Origin: Paenibacillus cisolokensis
GTDB lineage: Bacteria; Bacillota; Bacilli; Paenibacillales; Paenibacillaceae
DNA: 64,000 bases
Direction of reading: 5' to 3'
NCBI RefSeq assembly: GCF_018403665.1
Contig: NZ_BOVJ01000081.1
Span: 1-64,000, forward strand
In this document: positions 40,396 to 52,755 of the stretch, in pieces
How positions within the stretch are numbered: the stretch's first letter is position 1
Layout: each line of letters opens with the position of its first letter
The notes under the pieces: model-generated
What the model was told of the DNA's origin: nothing
The model's input: the letters and a program-made list of their open reading frames with translations, nothing else
Databases searched by the model: none
Position numbers and translations under genes: made by a program

Positions 40396-41631
40396 GTGAC
40401 CAACATTAATCATCATTATCTGGAACTGCAGGGCAGCTACCTGTTCTCCGAAATCGCCAAGCGCCGCACGAAATTTGTGCAAGAACATCCGGATGCGCAA
40501 ATTATTTCGCTCGGGATCGGCGACGTCACGCGCGCTTTGCCGGAAGCGGTCATTCAGGCGATGCACGCCGCCGTCGACGAAATGGCGAGACCGGAGACGT
40601 TTCGCGGATACGGACCGGAACAAGGATACGATTTTCTGATCGAGGCCATTATCGAGCACGACTACAAGGCTCGCGGCATCGATATTCAATCCAATGAAGT
40701 GTTTGTCAGCGACGGATCGAAATGCGACGTCGGCAACATTCAGGAGATTTTTAGCGCCGACAGCGTTGTGGCCGTACAGGACCCGGTGTATCCGGTCTAT
40801 GTCGATACGAATGTGATGGCGGGACGATCCGGCGCATTCGACAAGACGGAAAACCGGTACACCAATATCGTCTATCTGGATTGCAACGCGGAGAACGGCT
40901 TCAAGCCTGCGCTGCCGGACCGCAAAGTCGATCTGATCTATCTGTGCTACCCGAACAATCCGACCGGCATGACGCTGAGCAAGGACGAGCTGAAGAAGTG
41001 GGTCGATTACGCGCGGGAAAACGGCTGCATCATTTTGTACGATTCGGCTTACGAAGCGTTCATCCGCGAGAAAGATGTGCCGCACAGCATATATGAAATC
41101 GAAGGCGCCAAGGAAGTGGCGATCGAATTCCGCAGCTTTTCCAAGACGGCCGGCTTCACCGGCATCCGCTGCGCGTACACGGTCGTTCCCCGCGAGCTGA
41201 AGGCGTACGACCCGCAAGGCAACGCGCATCTTGTCAACGATTTGTGGAATCGACGGCATTCGACCAAATTCAACGGTGTCTCGTATGTGACCCAGCGGGG
41301 GGCGGCCGCCATTTATTCGCCGGAAGGCAAGGCGCAGATCGCGGCGCTCGTCGATTATTATATGAGCAACGCGGCCATTATCCGCGAAGGGCTCGCTTCG
41401 CTCGGCCTTGACGTATACGGCGGCGTGAACGCGCCTTACATCTGGCTCAAAACGCCGAACGGACTCGATTCGTGGGCGTTCTTCGACAAGCTGCTGTCGG
41501 AGGCGCACATCGTCGGCACGCCGGGCGTCGGCTTCGGCCGGAGCGGACAAGGCTACTTCCGGCTGACGGCGTTCGGCAGCCGGGACAATACGGAAAAAGC
41601 GGTCGAGCGCATCCGCAAGCTGAGCCTGTAA
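40396..41631 (+). CDS. dapL: LL-diaminopimelate aminotransferase
   Basis: Makes LL-diaminopimelate directly from tetrahydrodipicolinate with glutamate as amino donor, a one-step route to meso-DAP and lysine. GTG 40396 follows AAGGTGG. The 411-residue PLP fold-type I protein has [40 protein letters not shown], the PLP lysine in [17 protein letters not shown], and [10 protein letters not shown]. This length and these motifs separate DapL from alanine/aspartate aminotransferases. It supplies the residue that the meso-DAP-type MurE uses. Confidence 0.93.
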   Translation: MTNINHHYLELQGSYLFSEIAKRRTKFVQEHPDAQIISLGIGDVTRALPEAVIQAMHAAVDEMARPETFRGYGPEQGYDFLIEAIIEHDYKARGIDIQSNEVFVSDGSKCDVGNIQEIFSADSVVAVQDPVYPVYVDTNVMAGRSGAFDKTENRYTNIVYLDCNAENGFKPALPDRKVDLIYLCYPNNPTGMTLSKDELKKWVDYARENGCIILYDSAYEAFIREKDVPHSIYEIEGAKEVAIEFRSFSKTAGFTGIRCAYTVVPRELKAYDPQGNAHLVNDLWNRRHSTKFNGVSYVTQRGAAAIYSPEGKAQIAALVDYYMSNAAIIREGLASLGLDVYGGVNAPYIWLKTPNGLDSWAFFDKLLSEAHIVGTPGVGFGRSGQGYFRLTAFGSRDNTEKAVERIRKLSL

Positions 41632-41649
41632 ACAAAATACGAAAGCTTG

Positions 41650-41685
41650 AATAGGCCGAACCGGGAACCCGCGGTTCGGCCTATT
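41650..41685 (+). terminator. Terminator after dapL
   Basis: Perfect 13-bp stem AATAGGCCGAACC / GGTTCGGCCTATT with a 10-nt loop. Its 3' arm runs into the -35 box of the pyr promoter. Confidence 0.8.
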
Positions 41686-41712
41686 GACATCTTTTGTCGA
41701 ACATGGGATAAT
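41684..41712 (+). promoter_or_regulatory. Sigma-A promoter of the pyr operon
   Basis: Consensus TTGACA (41684-41689), 17-bp spacer, GATAAT (41707-41712). Confidence 0.85.
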
Positions 41713-41730
41713 GCTTTTTAATAAAAGCAG

Positions 41731-41904
41731 TACCTTTAATTCAGTCCCGAGAGGCTGGCAAGGTAGCGTGAATAAACGATCGATCCGACGGATTCCGCAG
41801 AAGGAATGACGCCAGAGCGCGCTTGACGTGCGCCCGAAGGCGGTTCTCTGTCTGCATCCGGGTCGGTAAAGCTCCTTGCGGCACGAATCGCAAGGAGCTT
41901 TTTT
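41731..41904 (+). promoter_or_regulatory. PyrR-dependent attenuator leader of the pyr operon
   Basis: The conserved PyrR-binding segment TTCAGTCCCGAGAGGCTGGC (41740-41759) starts the leader; PyrR bound with UMP stabilises the anti-antiterminator. The terminator is a perfect 12-bp stem AAGCTCCTTGCG (41869-41880) / CGCAAGGAGCTT (41889-41900) with a TTTTTT tail. Only this one attenuator is seen, whereas B. subtilis has three. Confidence 0.9.
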
Positions 41905-41919
41905 GCACGCTACGAATGA

Positions 41920-42480
<561 letters not shown>

Positions 42481-42498
42481 ACGGGAGGCCAGTTGAAG

Positions 42499-43398
42499 AT
42501 GACAGCGACCAAGCTGATGCAGCGGAGCCTGTTGGGATTGAAGGACTTAAGCCGCGACGAGATCGAAGCGATACTCGATCGCGCGGCGTACTGGGAGAGC
42601 CGCCCGAACAAGATCGAGCCGGTGCTGCAAGGGAAGTTTGTGGCGAACATGTTTTTCGAAAACAGCACGCGGACGCGCTTTTCCTTCGAGATGGCGGAGA
42701 AGCGGCTGGGCGCCGAAGTGCTCAATTTCACCGCGGCGGCTTCCAGCGTGCAGAAGGGCGAGTCGATCTACGACACGGTGCGTACGCTGGAATCGATGGG
42801 CATCGACGCCGGCGTCATCCGGCTGAAGCCGATCGGCGTGCTGGCGGAGCTGGCGGAGTCGGTACGGGTGCCGCTTATCAATGCCGGCGACGGAAACAAT
42901 GAGCATCCGACCCAGGCGCTGCTCGATTTGTATACGATGCGCAAACATTTCGGACGGCTGGACGGGCTGCACGTCGCGATCGTCGGCGACGTCCTGCACA
43001 GCCGGGTGGCGCGCTCGAACTTGTGGGCGCTGCATAAGTTCGGCGCCAAAGTTTCGTTCTGCGCGCCGCCGAACATGCAGGCGCCGGAGCTCGATGCGCC
43101 GTATGTGAGCTTCGACGAGGCGCTCCGGGCCGATGTCGTCATGATGCTGCGCGTGCAGCTGGAGCGGCACGAGAGCGGCATGCTGAAATCGGCCGAGGAA
43201 TATCGCGAGCATTACGGCCTGACGGCGGAGCGTGCCGGCCGGCTGGCGCCGCACGCGATTATTATGCATCCGGCGCCGGTCAACCGCAACGTGGAGATCG
43301 ACGACGAGCTGGTCGAGCATCCGCAGTCGAAAATATTTACGCAGATGGAGCACGGCGTGCCGATCCGGATGGCCGTTATCGAGCGGGCGATTCTGTAA
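42499..43398 (+). CDS. pyrB: Aspartate carbamoyltransferase catalytic chain
   Basis: Makes carbamoyl aspartate from carbamoyl phosphate and aspartate. ATG 42499 is 10 bp after GGGAGG; TTG 42493 is too close. Carbamoyl-phosphate motif FENSTRTRFSFE (residues 53-64), HPTQALLDLYT, and HPAPVNRNVEI near the C-terminus are clear. No regulatory chain gene (pyrI) is present, as in Bacillus. Length 299 aa. Confidence 0.96.
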   Translation: MTATKLMQRSLLGLKDLSRDEIEAILDRAAYWESRPNKIEPVLQGKFVANMFFENSTRTRFSFEMAEKRLGAEVLNFTAAASSVQKGESIYDTVRTLESMGIDAGVIRLKPIGVLAELAESVRVPLINAGDGNNEHPTQALLDLYTMRKHFGRLDGLHVAIVGDVLHSRVARSNLWALHKFGAKVSFCAPPNMQAPELDAPYVSFDEALRADVVMMLRVQLERHESGMLKSAEEYREHYGLTAERAGRLAPHAIIMHPAPVNRNVEIDDELVEHPQSKIFTQMEHGVPIRMAVIERAIL

Positions 43399-43440
43399 AA
43401 CAACCGGATGATCAGCCGAAAGGAGCGGAATAGATATCGT

Positions 43441-44727
43441 ATGGCAATCTGGATTATAAACGGCAATGTATGGAATGACGAGGCGGAGCGGCTGGAGAGG
43501 AAACATATCCGCGTTGACGGCGGCATCGTGACGAATATCGAAGACGGGGAAACGGCGCCCGATACGGCCGGCTGCGAAGTGATCGATGCGGGCGGCAAGC
43601 TCGTTTCGGCCGGTTTCATCGATATGCACGTTCATTTGCGCGACCCGGGATTCGAATATAAGGAAGATATCGCCTCCGGGACGCAATCGGCGGCCAGAGG
43701 CGGGTTTACGACGATCGCCTGCATGCCGAATACCCGTCCGGTGACGGATACGCCGGAGACGGTTCAATATATTAAAGACAAGGCGAAGCGCGAAGGGGCC
43801 GTACGGGTGCTTCCTTACGCGGCGATTACGAAGAACGAGCTGGGACGCGAGCTGACCGATTTCGCCGCCCTGAAGGAAGCCGGCGCGATCGGCTTTACCG
43901 ACGACGGAGTCGGCGTGCAGAACGCGCAGATGATGAAGGACGCGATGGCTTTGGCCCGCTCGCTAGACATGCCGATCATCGCCCACTGCGAAGACGACTC
44001 GCTCGTCAAGGGCGCGGCTGTCACCGAAGGCGCGTTCGCAAGAAAGCATGGGCTCAAAGGAATCCCGAACGAATCCGAAGCGATTCATGTCGGGCGGGAT
44101 ATTCTGCTCGCGGAAGCGACAGGCGTTCATTATCATGTATGCCATGTCAGCACCGAGCAATCGGTGCGGTTGATCCGGCTGGGCAAGCAGCTCGGCATCC
44201 GCGTGACGGCGGAAGTATGCCCGCATCATCTCGTATTGTCCGACGAAGACATTCCGGGGCTTGACGCCAACTGGAAAATGAATCCGCCGCTGCGGACGCC
44301 GCGCGATGTCGAAGCGGTCATCGAAGCGCTCGAAGACGGCACGATCGACATCATCGTCACCGACCACGCGCCGCACAGCGCGGAAGAGAAGGCGAAAGGG
44401 ATGGAGCTCGCGCCGTTCGGCATCGTCGGCTTCGAGACGGCCTTTCCGCTTCTGTATACGAAATTCGTACGTACCGGCCGCTGGTCGCTCGGCTTCCTGC
44501 TGCGGCGGATGACGGCTGACCCGGCCCGCGTATTCGGGCTGCCGTCGGGCAAGCTCGCTCCCGGAGCGCCTGCGGATCTGACGATTATCGATCTGGAGAA
44601 AGAGCGGCAGGTCGATCCCGACACGTTCGCTTCGAAAGGAAGGAATACGCCGTTCGCCGGCTGGACGCTGCAAGGCTGGCCCGTGCTGACGATGGTCGAC
44701 GGCGCCGTCGTCTGGTCCGGAATATGA
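43441..44727 (+). CDS. pyrC: Dihydroorotase
   Basis: Zinc amidohydrolase closing carbamoyl aspartate to dihydroorotate. ATG 43441 (MAIWIINGNVW) gives 428 aa as in B. subtilis; the AAAGGAG site is about 15 bp upstream, rather far, and the in-frame ATG 43408 has no site. Metal ligands: GFIDMHVHLRDPG (HxH), AHCEDDSL, YHVCHVSTEQS, and VTDHAPHSAEEK (Asp). Type I (class with carboxylated Lys/Asp bridging) pattern fits Bacillota PyrC. Confidence 0.94.
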   Translation: MAIWIINGNVWNDEAERLERKHIRVDGGIVTNIEDGETAPDTAGCEVIDAGGKLVSAGFIDMHVHLRDPGFEYKEDIASGTQSAARGGFTTIACMPNTRPVTDTPETVQYIKDKAKREGAVRVLPYAAITKNELGRELTDFAALKEAGAIGFTDDGVGVQNAQMMKDAMALARSLDMPIIAHCEDDSLVKGAAVTEGAFARKHGLKGIPNESEAIHVGRDILLAEATGVHYHVCHVSTEQSVRLIRLGKQLGIRVTAEVCPHHLVLSDEDIPGLDANWKMNPPLRTPRDVEAVIEALEDGTIDIIVTDHAPHSAEEKAKGMELAPFGIVGFETAFPLLYTKFVRTGRWSLGFLLRRMTADPARVFGLPSGKLAPGAPADLTIIDLEKERQVDPDTFASKGRNTPFAGWTLQGWPVLTMVDGAVVWSGI

Positions 44728-44759
44728 GATAGCATACGAACATCTGAGGAGTGATACGG

Positions 44760-45900
44760 ATGCAAGCGAGACTGTTGTTGGAAGATGGCACACTGTTTAC
44801 CGGCCTGGCGTTCGGCGCGGAAGGGCAGACCACCGGCGAGGTCGTTTTCAATACCGGCGTGACCGGATATCAGGAAGTCATTTCCGATCCTTCGTACTGC
44901 GGACAGATTGTGACGATGACGTACCCGCTGATCGGCAATTACGGCATCGCCCGCGACGATTTCGAATCGGCCCGCCCGTTCGTCCACGGCTTCGTCGTGC
45001 GCCGCCACGAGCCGGTGCCGAGCAACTGGCGCGGCGAATATTCGCTCGACAATCTGCTTAAGGAATACGGAATACCGGGCATCAGCGATATCGACACCCG
45101 GATGCTGACGCGCAAATTGCGCCATCACGGCACGATGAAAGGCATTCTGACGACCGGCAACGAGCGGCTGGAAGAACTGCAGGAGCGGCTGGCGGCCACG
45201 CCGCTGATGCGCGATCAGGTGGCGCGCACCTCGACGAAGCAAATGTTTTCGAGTCCCGGCGGAGGCGAGCGCATCGTGCTGATGGACTTCGGCGCCAAGA
45301 GCGGCATTTTGCGGGAGCTGACGAAGCGAGGCTGCGACGTCGTCGTCGTGCCGCACGATACGACCGCCGATCAGATCCGGCGCCTGAAACCCGACGGCAT
45401 CCAGCTGTCTAACGGCCCCGGAGACCCGAAGGACGTGCCTCATGCGGTCAAAACGATCGCTTCCCTGATCGGCGAATTTCCGATCTTCGGCATCTGCCTG
45501 GGCCACCAGCTGTTCGCGCTGGCCTGCGGCGCCGATACGACGAAGCTGAAGTTCGGCCATCGCGGCGGCAACCATCCGGTCAAGGATCTGGCGACGAACC
45601 GCTGCTTCATTACATCTCAAAACCACGGCTATACGGTGCTGGAACAATCGGTGAAAGGAACGCCGCTCGTCATAACGCAAATCAATAACAACGACAAGAC
45701 GATCGAAGGGCTGAAGCATGAGAAATACCCCGCTTTCACCGTTCAGTACCACCCGGAGGCGTCGCCCGGCCCGTACGATACAAGCTATCTGTTCGACGAG
45801 TTTCTGGAAATGGTCCGCGCCCATAAAAGCAGCAAGCCGCGCCGGCCGTTGCAAGCCCGCCATGCAGAGGAAGCGGAGGCGTTGAAAGGAGAATTGCAGT

Positions 45901-45914
<14 letters not shown>
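44760..45914 (+). CDS. carA: Carbamoyl phosphate synthase small (glutaminase) subunit
   Basis: Provides ammonia from glutamine to CarB. ATG 44760 is 8 bp after GAGGAG. The 384-residue protein has the N-terminal CPSase domain ([20 protein letters not shown]) and a class-I glutamine amidotransferase domain with the nucleophile Cys in [13 protein letters not shown] and the His/Glu pair in [10 protein letters not shown]. The 3' end overlaps carB by 14 bp. The pyrimidine-specific pair is often called pyrAA/pyrAB in Bacillus. Confidence 0.95.
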
Positions 45915-49122
<3,208 letters not shown>

Positions 49123-49129
49123 GGTGGGA

Positions 49130-49186
49130 ACGGCCGGCGTCCGCCGGCAGCCGCTTTCGCGGCGCACCGGCGGACGGACTGGCCGT
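49130..49186 (+). other. Three-tier intercistronic hairpin between carB and pyrF
   Basis: Nested perfect stems: ACGGCC / GGCCGT (49130-49135, 49181-49186), GTCCGCCGG / CCGGCGGAC (49139-49147, 49167-49175) and GCCGC / GCGGC (49150-49154, 49159-49163) with a TTTC loop. No T tract, so it looks like a stabilising or processing element rather than a terminator. It lies where other Bacilli carry pyrK and pyrD. Confidence 0.6.
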
Positions 49187-49243
49187 CTTCGCTGTTAGGG
49201 AGCTCGCGAAGCGGACTTTTCTCGAAAGGGGCCGGAATACAAC

Positions 49244-49972
49244 ATGCTGACAAAAGAGCAGGCGGCGGAGCGCATTATGGTGGCGCTCGACTACCCCGGA
49301 ACGGAACAGGCGGAGAAGCTGCTGAAGCAGCTCGACGGCATTCCATGCTATATCAAGGTCGGCTTGCAACTGTTCTACGCTGCGGGCCCTTCGTTCGTCG
49401 CCCGATTGAAGGAGCGCGGCTACCGCGTCTTTCTCGATGTGAAAATGCACGATATCCCCAATACGGTGCGGGGAGGCGCGAACAGCGTAACGAAGCTTGG
49501 CGTCGATATGTTCAACGTGCATGCGGCGGGCGGCGTGCGCATGATGGAAGCGGCGCTGGAAGGCGCCGATGCGGCATTGGCCGGCGGCGCGAAGCGGCCG
49601 ACCGTCATCGCCGTGACGCAGCTGACGAGTACAAGCCGTGAAGTGCTGAACGAAGAGATCGGCATTGCCGGTTCGACGGAAGAAGCGGTTATCCGATACG
49701 CGCAGCTGGCGAAGCGTGCCGGATTGGCCGGCGTCGTCGCATCGCCGCTCGAAGTCCGGACCGTCAAGGCGGCCTGCGGTCCGGCATTTCAGACGGTGAC
49801 GCCCGGCATTCGCCCTTCCGGGACCGATCCCGGCGACCAGTCCCGGATCATGACGCCGAGGGAGGCGCTGGCGCAAGGCGCCGATTACATGGTCATCGGC
49901 AGACCGATTACCGCCGCGGCCGATCCGAGAGCGGCGATCGAATCGATCATGGAGGAGCTGATACAAGGATGA
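49244..49972 (+). CDS. pyrF: Orotidine 5'-phosphate decarboxylase
   Basis: Decarboxylates OMP to UMP. ATG after GAAAGGGGCC. TIM barrel with ALDYPGTEQAEKL, YIKVGLQLF, the catalytic FLDVKMHDIPNTV (Lys-x-Asp set) and VTPGIRPSGTDPGDQ. Length 242 aa. Its stop overlaps the pyrE start (ATGA). Confidence 0.95.
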   Translation: MLTKEQAAERIMVALDYPGTEQAEKLLKQLDGIPCYIKVGLQLFYAAGPSFVARLKERGYRVFLDVKMHDIPNTVRGGANSVTKLGVDMFNVHAAGGVRMMEAALEGADAALAGGAKRPTVIAVTQLTSTSREVLNEEIGIAGSTEEAVIRYAQLAKRAGLAGVVASPLEVRTVKAACGPAFQTVTPGIRPSGTDPGDQSRIMTPREALAQGADYMVIGRPITAAADPRAAIESIMEELIQG

Positions 49973-50616
49973 GCAATCCTTTACTTGAGCAGTTGCCGCG
50001 CCGCATTGCGGGCGACCTGCTGAGCATCGGCGCGGTCGCGCTGCGTCCGAACGAGCCGTTCACGTGGACGTCGGGTCTGAAATCGCCGATTTATTGCGAC
50101 AACCGGCTGACGATGTCGTATCCGGACATCCGCGACCGGATCGCCGAAGGCTTCGCGGCTATCATTCGCGAACGTTACCCGGATTGCGAGGCGGTGGCCG
50201 GCATTGCGACCGGCGGCATTCCGCATGCGGCATGGGTGGCGCAAAAGTTGAATCTGCCGATGCTGTATGTCCGGGACAAAGCGAAAGGGCACGGCAAGAC
50301 GAATCAGATCGAAGGCCATTATCAGGCGGGACAGAAAGTGGTGCTGATCGAGGATTTGATTTCGACCGGCGGCAGCTCGTTGAAAGCGGCGCTCGCCGTA
50401 CGCGAGGCGGGCTGTAAGGTGCAAGGCGTCGTGGCGATCTTTACGTACGAGTTTCCGCAAGCGGCGGAGGCGTTCAAGGCGGAAGGCATCCCGCTCGACA
50501 CGCTGTCCTGCTACTCGGCGCTGATCGAAACCGCGCTCGAGCAAGGCGCGGTCAAGCCCGAAGATATCGGCCTGCTTCAATCGTGGCGCGAAAATCCGCA
50601 GTCGTACGGCCGCTAA
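49969..50616 (+). CDS. pyrE: Orotate phosphoribosyltransferase
   Basis: Joins orotate and PRPP to OMP. ATG overlaps pyrF by 4 bp. The 215-residue protein has FTWTSGLKSPIYCDNRLTMS, the orotate site, LYVRDKAKGHGKTNQIEG (flexible loop) and the PRPP motif VVLIEDLISTGGSSLKA. Last gene of the pyr operon; no clear terminator was found before the next promoter. Confidence 0.95.
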   Translation: MSNPLLEQLPRRIAGDLLSIGAVALRPNEPFTWTSGLKSPIYCDNRLTMSYPDIRDRIAEGFAAIIRERYPDCEAVAGIATGGIPHAAWVAQKLNLPMLYVRDKAKGHGKTNQIEGHYQAGQKVVLIEDLISTGGSSLKAALAVREAGCKVQGVVAIFTYEFPQAAEAFKAEGIPLDTLSCYSALIETALEQGAVKPEDIGLLQSWRENPQSYGR

Positions 50617-50679
50617 AGGCGTGTCGGCCACGATCTTCCCTCCGGTCCGGCGGATGGCGATATTTTTCCGTCGCACATA

Positions 50680-50708
50680 TTGCCTCTTGGAGGGAATGAT
50701 GGTAAGAT
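50680..50708 (+). promoter_or_regulatory. Promoter of the riboswitch-controlled ABC transporter
   Basis: TTGCCT (50680-50685), 17-bp spacer, TAAGAT (50703-50708) with a TG two bases before it (extended -10). Confidence 0.5.
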
Positions 50709-50721
50709 GTTACATCAAACG

Positions 50722-50902
50722 GAAGGGTTTCTAGGGATCCGACGGACCGGAAGGCGCGGGCGACGCGCCGAGGGACGGGCGAACCGAGCGAAACCGGCGC
50801 CCGCACCGCGCGACTTGCGAATCGTTGGCGCTACACCGTAAGGGATAAAAGACCTTCGGCAAGTTCCGCCCTATCAGGGCCGGGCTTGCCGGAGGCTTTT
50901 TT
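50722..50902 (+). promoter_or_regulatory. ykkC-family riboswitch (subtype-2 like) with intrinsic terminator
   Basis: Two conserved ykkC blocks are visible: CTAGGGATCC (50731-50740) and ACACCGTAAGGGATAAAAG (50833-50851). Between them ACCGAGCG (50783-50790) matches subtype-2 members (the ppGpp, PRPP and nucleotide classes) better than the GGTCCGAGAG of guanidine-I. A short P1, GAAGG (50722-50726) with CCTTC (50853-50857), shares its 3' strand with the terminator stem (50852-50863 with 50885-50896, then six T). The two folds exclude each other, so ligand binding would switch expression on. Ligand class is inference; a NatA-like ABC gene downstream is compatible with the ppGpp class. Confidence 0.75.
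50853..50902 (+). terminator. Riboswitch expression-platform terminator
   Basis: CCTTCGGCAAG (50853-50863) pairs with CTTGCCGGAGG (50885-50895) with one G-U, followed by C and TTTTTT. Confidence 0.88.
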
Positions 50903-50949
50903 GCTTTACCGGAGAAAAGGCGGACGCGGCCCAAAGAGGAGGAGGCGTT

Positions 50950-51960
50950 ATGCTGGCGCTGAGAACGGAAGGACTGAGCAAGACGTTCCGCGTGAAGCGG
51001 AAAAAGCCGGGATTCAGGGAGAGCGTCAAATCGCTGCTGCGGCCGGAATGGATCGAGAAGGAAGCGGTCGCCGGCATCGACCTGACGGTCGAGCGGGGCG
51101 AAACGCTCGCTTTTCTCGGGCCGAACGGCGCCGGGAAGTCGACGACGATCAAAATGCTGACCGGCATTTTGCATCCGACCGGCGGGCTTGCGGAGGTGCT
51201 CGGCTTTACGCCGTGGAAGGAACGCGAGAAGCTCGCTTACCGGATCGGCACCGTCTTCGGACAAAAATCGCAGCTGTGGTACCATCTGCCACCGGCCGAC
51301 ACCTTCGAGCTGATGAGCCGGATCTATGAGCTGGACCGGCAAGATTACGCGAAGCGGCGGGACGATCTGATCGGCCGCTTCGAGCTGGAGCGGCACTGGA
51401 GCACGCCGGTGCGGAAGCTGTCGCTCGGAGAGCGGATGCGCTGCGAGATCGCCGCCGCCTTCCTGCACCGGCCGCAGCTGCTGTTCCTCGACGAGCCGAC
51501 GATCGGCCTCGATGTCGTCATCAAGCAGCGGATTCGCGAGCTGATAACGGAATTGAACCGGGAAGAAGGGACGACGGTGTTTCTCACTTCGCACGACCCG
51601 GGCGATATCGAGCTGCTGTGCCGGCGGGCTGTCGTCATTCATCACGGCGGCATTATTGTCGACGAACCTGTGGAACGGTTGAAGCGGGAGGTGCTCGCCT
51701 ACAAGACGATTACGCTGCAGACCGATGAAACCGACCAAACGGAAATCGCCGATTGGAACGGTCCGGGCGTCCGCGTGCTGGCCGTCTCGCCCGGCATGCT
51801 GCGGCTTGCCGTAGACGTCGGCGTCACCGCGATCGAGCCTGTTCTCGCCTCGATCGTCGGCCGAATGCGCATTCGCGACGTGACGATCGAAAATCCGCCG
51901 ATGGAAGAGGTTATCAAGCATATTTACGCGCGGGAGGCGGGGAGGAGGGAAGGGGCATGA
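50950..51960 (+). CDS. ABC transporter ATP-binding protein (NatA-like, COG4586 type)
   Basis: ATPase of an ABC-2 type exporter formed with the two following permeases. ATG after GAGGAGGAGG. Walker A GPNGAGKST (near residue 57), Q-loop VFGQKSQLWYHLP, a variant signature LSLGERMRCEIA, Walker B LLFLDEPTIGLD and H-loop TSHDPGDIE are present. The insertion before Walker A (FRESVKSLLRPEWIEKEAVAG) and the QLWYHLPP stretch are typical of the COG4586 group. 336 aa; it overlaps the next gene by 4 bp. Substrate unknown. Expression is probably set by the upstream riboswitch. Confidence 0.88.
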   Translation: MLALRTEGLSKTFRVKRKKPGFRESVKSLLRPEWIEKEAVAGIDLTVERGETLAFLGPNGAGKSTTIKMLTGILHPTGGLAEVLGFTPWKEREKLAYRIGTVFGQKSQLWYHLPPADTFELMSRIYELDRQDYAKRRDDLIGRFELERHWSTPVRKLSLGERMRCEIAAAFLHRPQLLFLDEPTIGLDVVIKQRIRELITELNREEGTTVFLTSHDPGDIELLCRRAVVIHHGGIIVDEPVERLKREVLAYKTITLQTDETDQTEIADWNGPGVRVLAVSPGMLRLAVDVGVTAIEPVLASIVGRMRIRDVTIENPPMEEVIKHIYAREAGRREGA

Positions 51961-52755
51961 TCGGCGCAAAACTGGCCAAATACCGGGCGGTCGGCGTCAT
52001 TACGCTGCGCCATCAGTTGGCTTATATGACCGATTTTTGCTGCGGTCGGTATTCCTGCTTCTTATACTGTTCATCTTCGTTCAGCTTTGGAGCGCAGCCT
52101 ATGCGGGAACGGGCGAACCGGTCGTCGCCGGGTTCACCTTGAAGCAGATCGTTTGGTATCTCGTATTCACCGAAGCGCTGACGATGGCGTTTCCCCATCT
52201 GTGCTTGCGGATGGAAGACGAGATCAAGCAGGGCGATATCGCGATACGGCTCGTGCGGCCGTTATCTTATATCGGCTATCACTATATGGCGTTTTGGGCG
52301 AAGCCGCGCTGCGCTTTGTCGTTCATTTGGCGGCCGGCAGCGCGATCGCCTGGTGTTTCGTCGGCCCGCCGGCGTTCGGCGCCGGATGGGCGGGGCTTCT
52401 CGCTTTAAGCGCGGGCGCAATGACGGTCGCATTCCTGCTCAATGTAACGGTTGCGCTCTGCGCTTTCTGGGTCGAGGAAACGAGGGGGCTGGAGTTCGTG
52501 CTGCAGAAGCTGCAGTTTACCGTCGGCGGTATGCTGCTTCCGATCGATATGATGCCGGATTGGCTGCAGCGTGTTTGCGCCTGGCTGCCGTTCCAGGCGG
52601 TGCTGTATATGCCGGCCAGAACGGCGGTGGATTTCGCGGGCAGCCCGCTTGCCCGTTATTTGGCCGTACAGGCGGCCTGGACGCTGGCGCTCGCGGTGCT
52701 GGCGGTTTTCATTTACCGGAGAGGAGTGAGGCGGCTTCATGTCAACGGCGGATAA
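51957..52755 (+). CDS. ABC-2 type permease (COG4587-like), with two frameshifts in this sequence
   Basis: First permease of the riboswitch-linked transporter. ATG 51957 overlaps the ATPase stop. The true protein passes through three frames: one T is missing at 52034-52038 (repair gives MTDFLLRSVFLLLILFIF) and one G at 52296-52298 (repair gives YMAFWGEAALRFVVHLAAGS). The 266-residue repaired protein has about six membrane helices and the family stretch MEDEIKQGDIAIRLVRPLSY, typical of this permease family. Two independent one-base losses in one gene argue for sequence error rather than decay. Confidence 0.8.

Noticed and set aside
50722-50902. Guanidine-I (ykkC subtype 1) assignment for the riboswitch
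   Set aside because: The core reads ACCGAGCG instead of the GGTCCGAGAG type expected for the guanidine class, and no guanidine-related gene follows.
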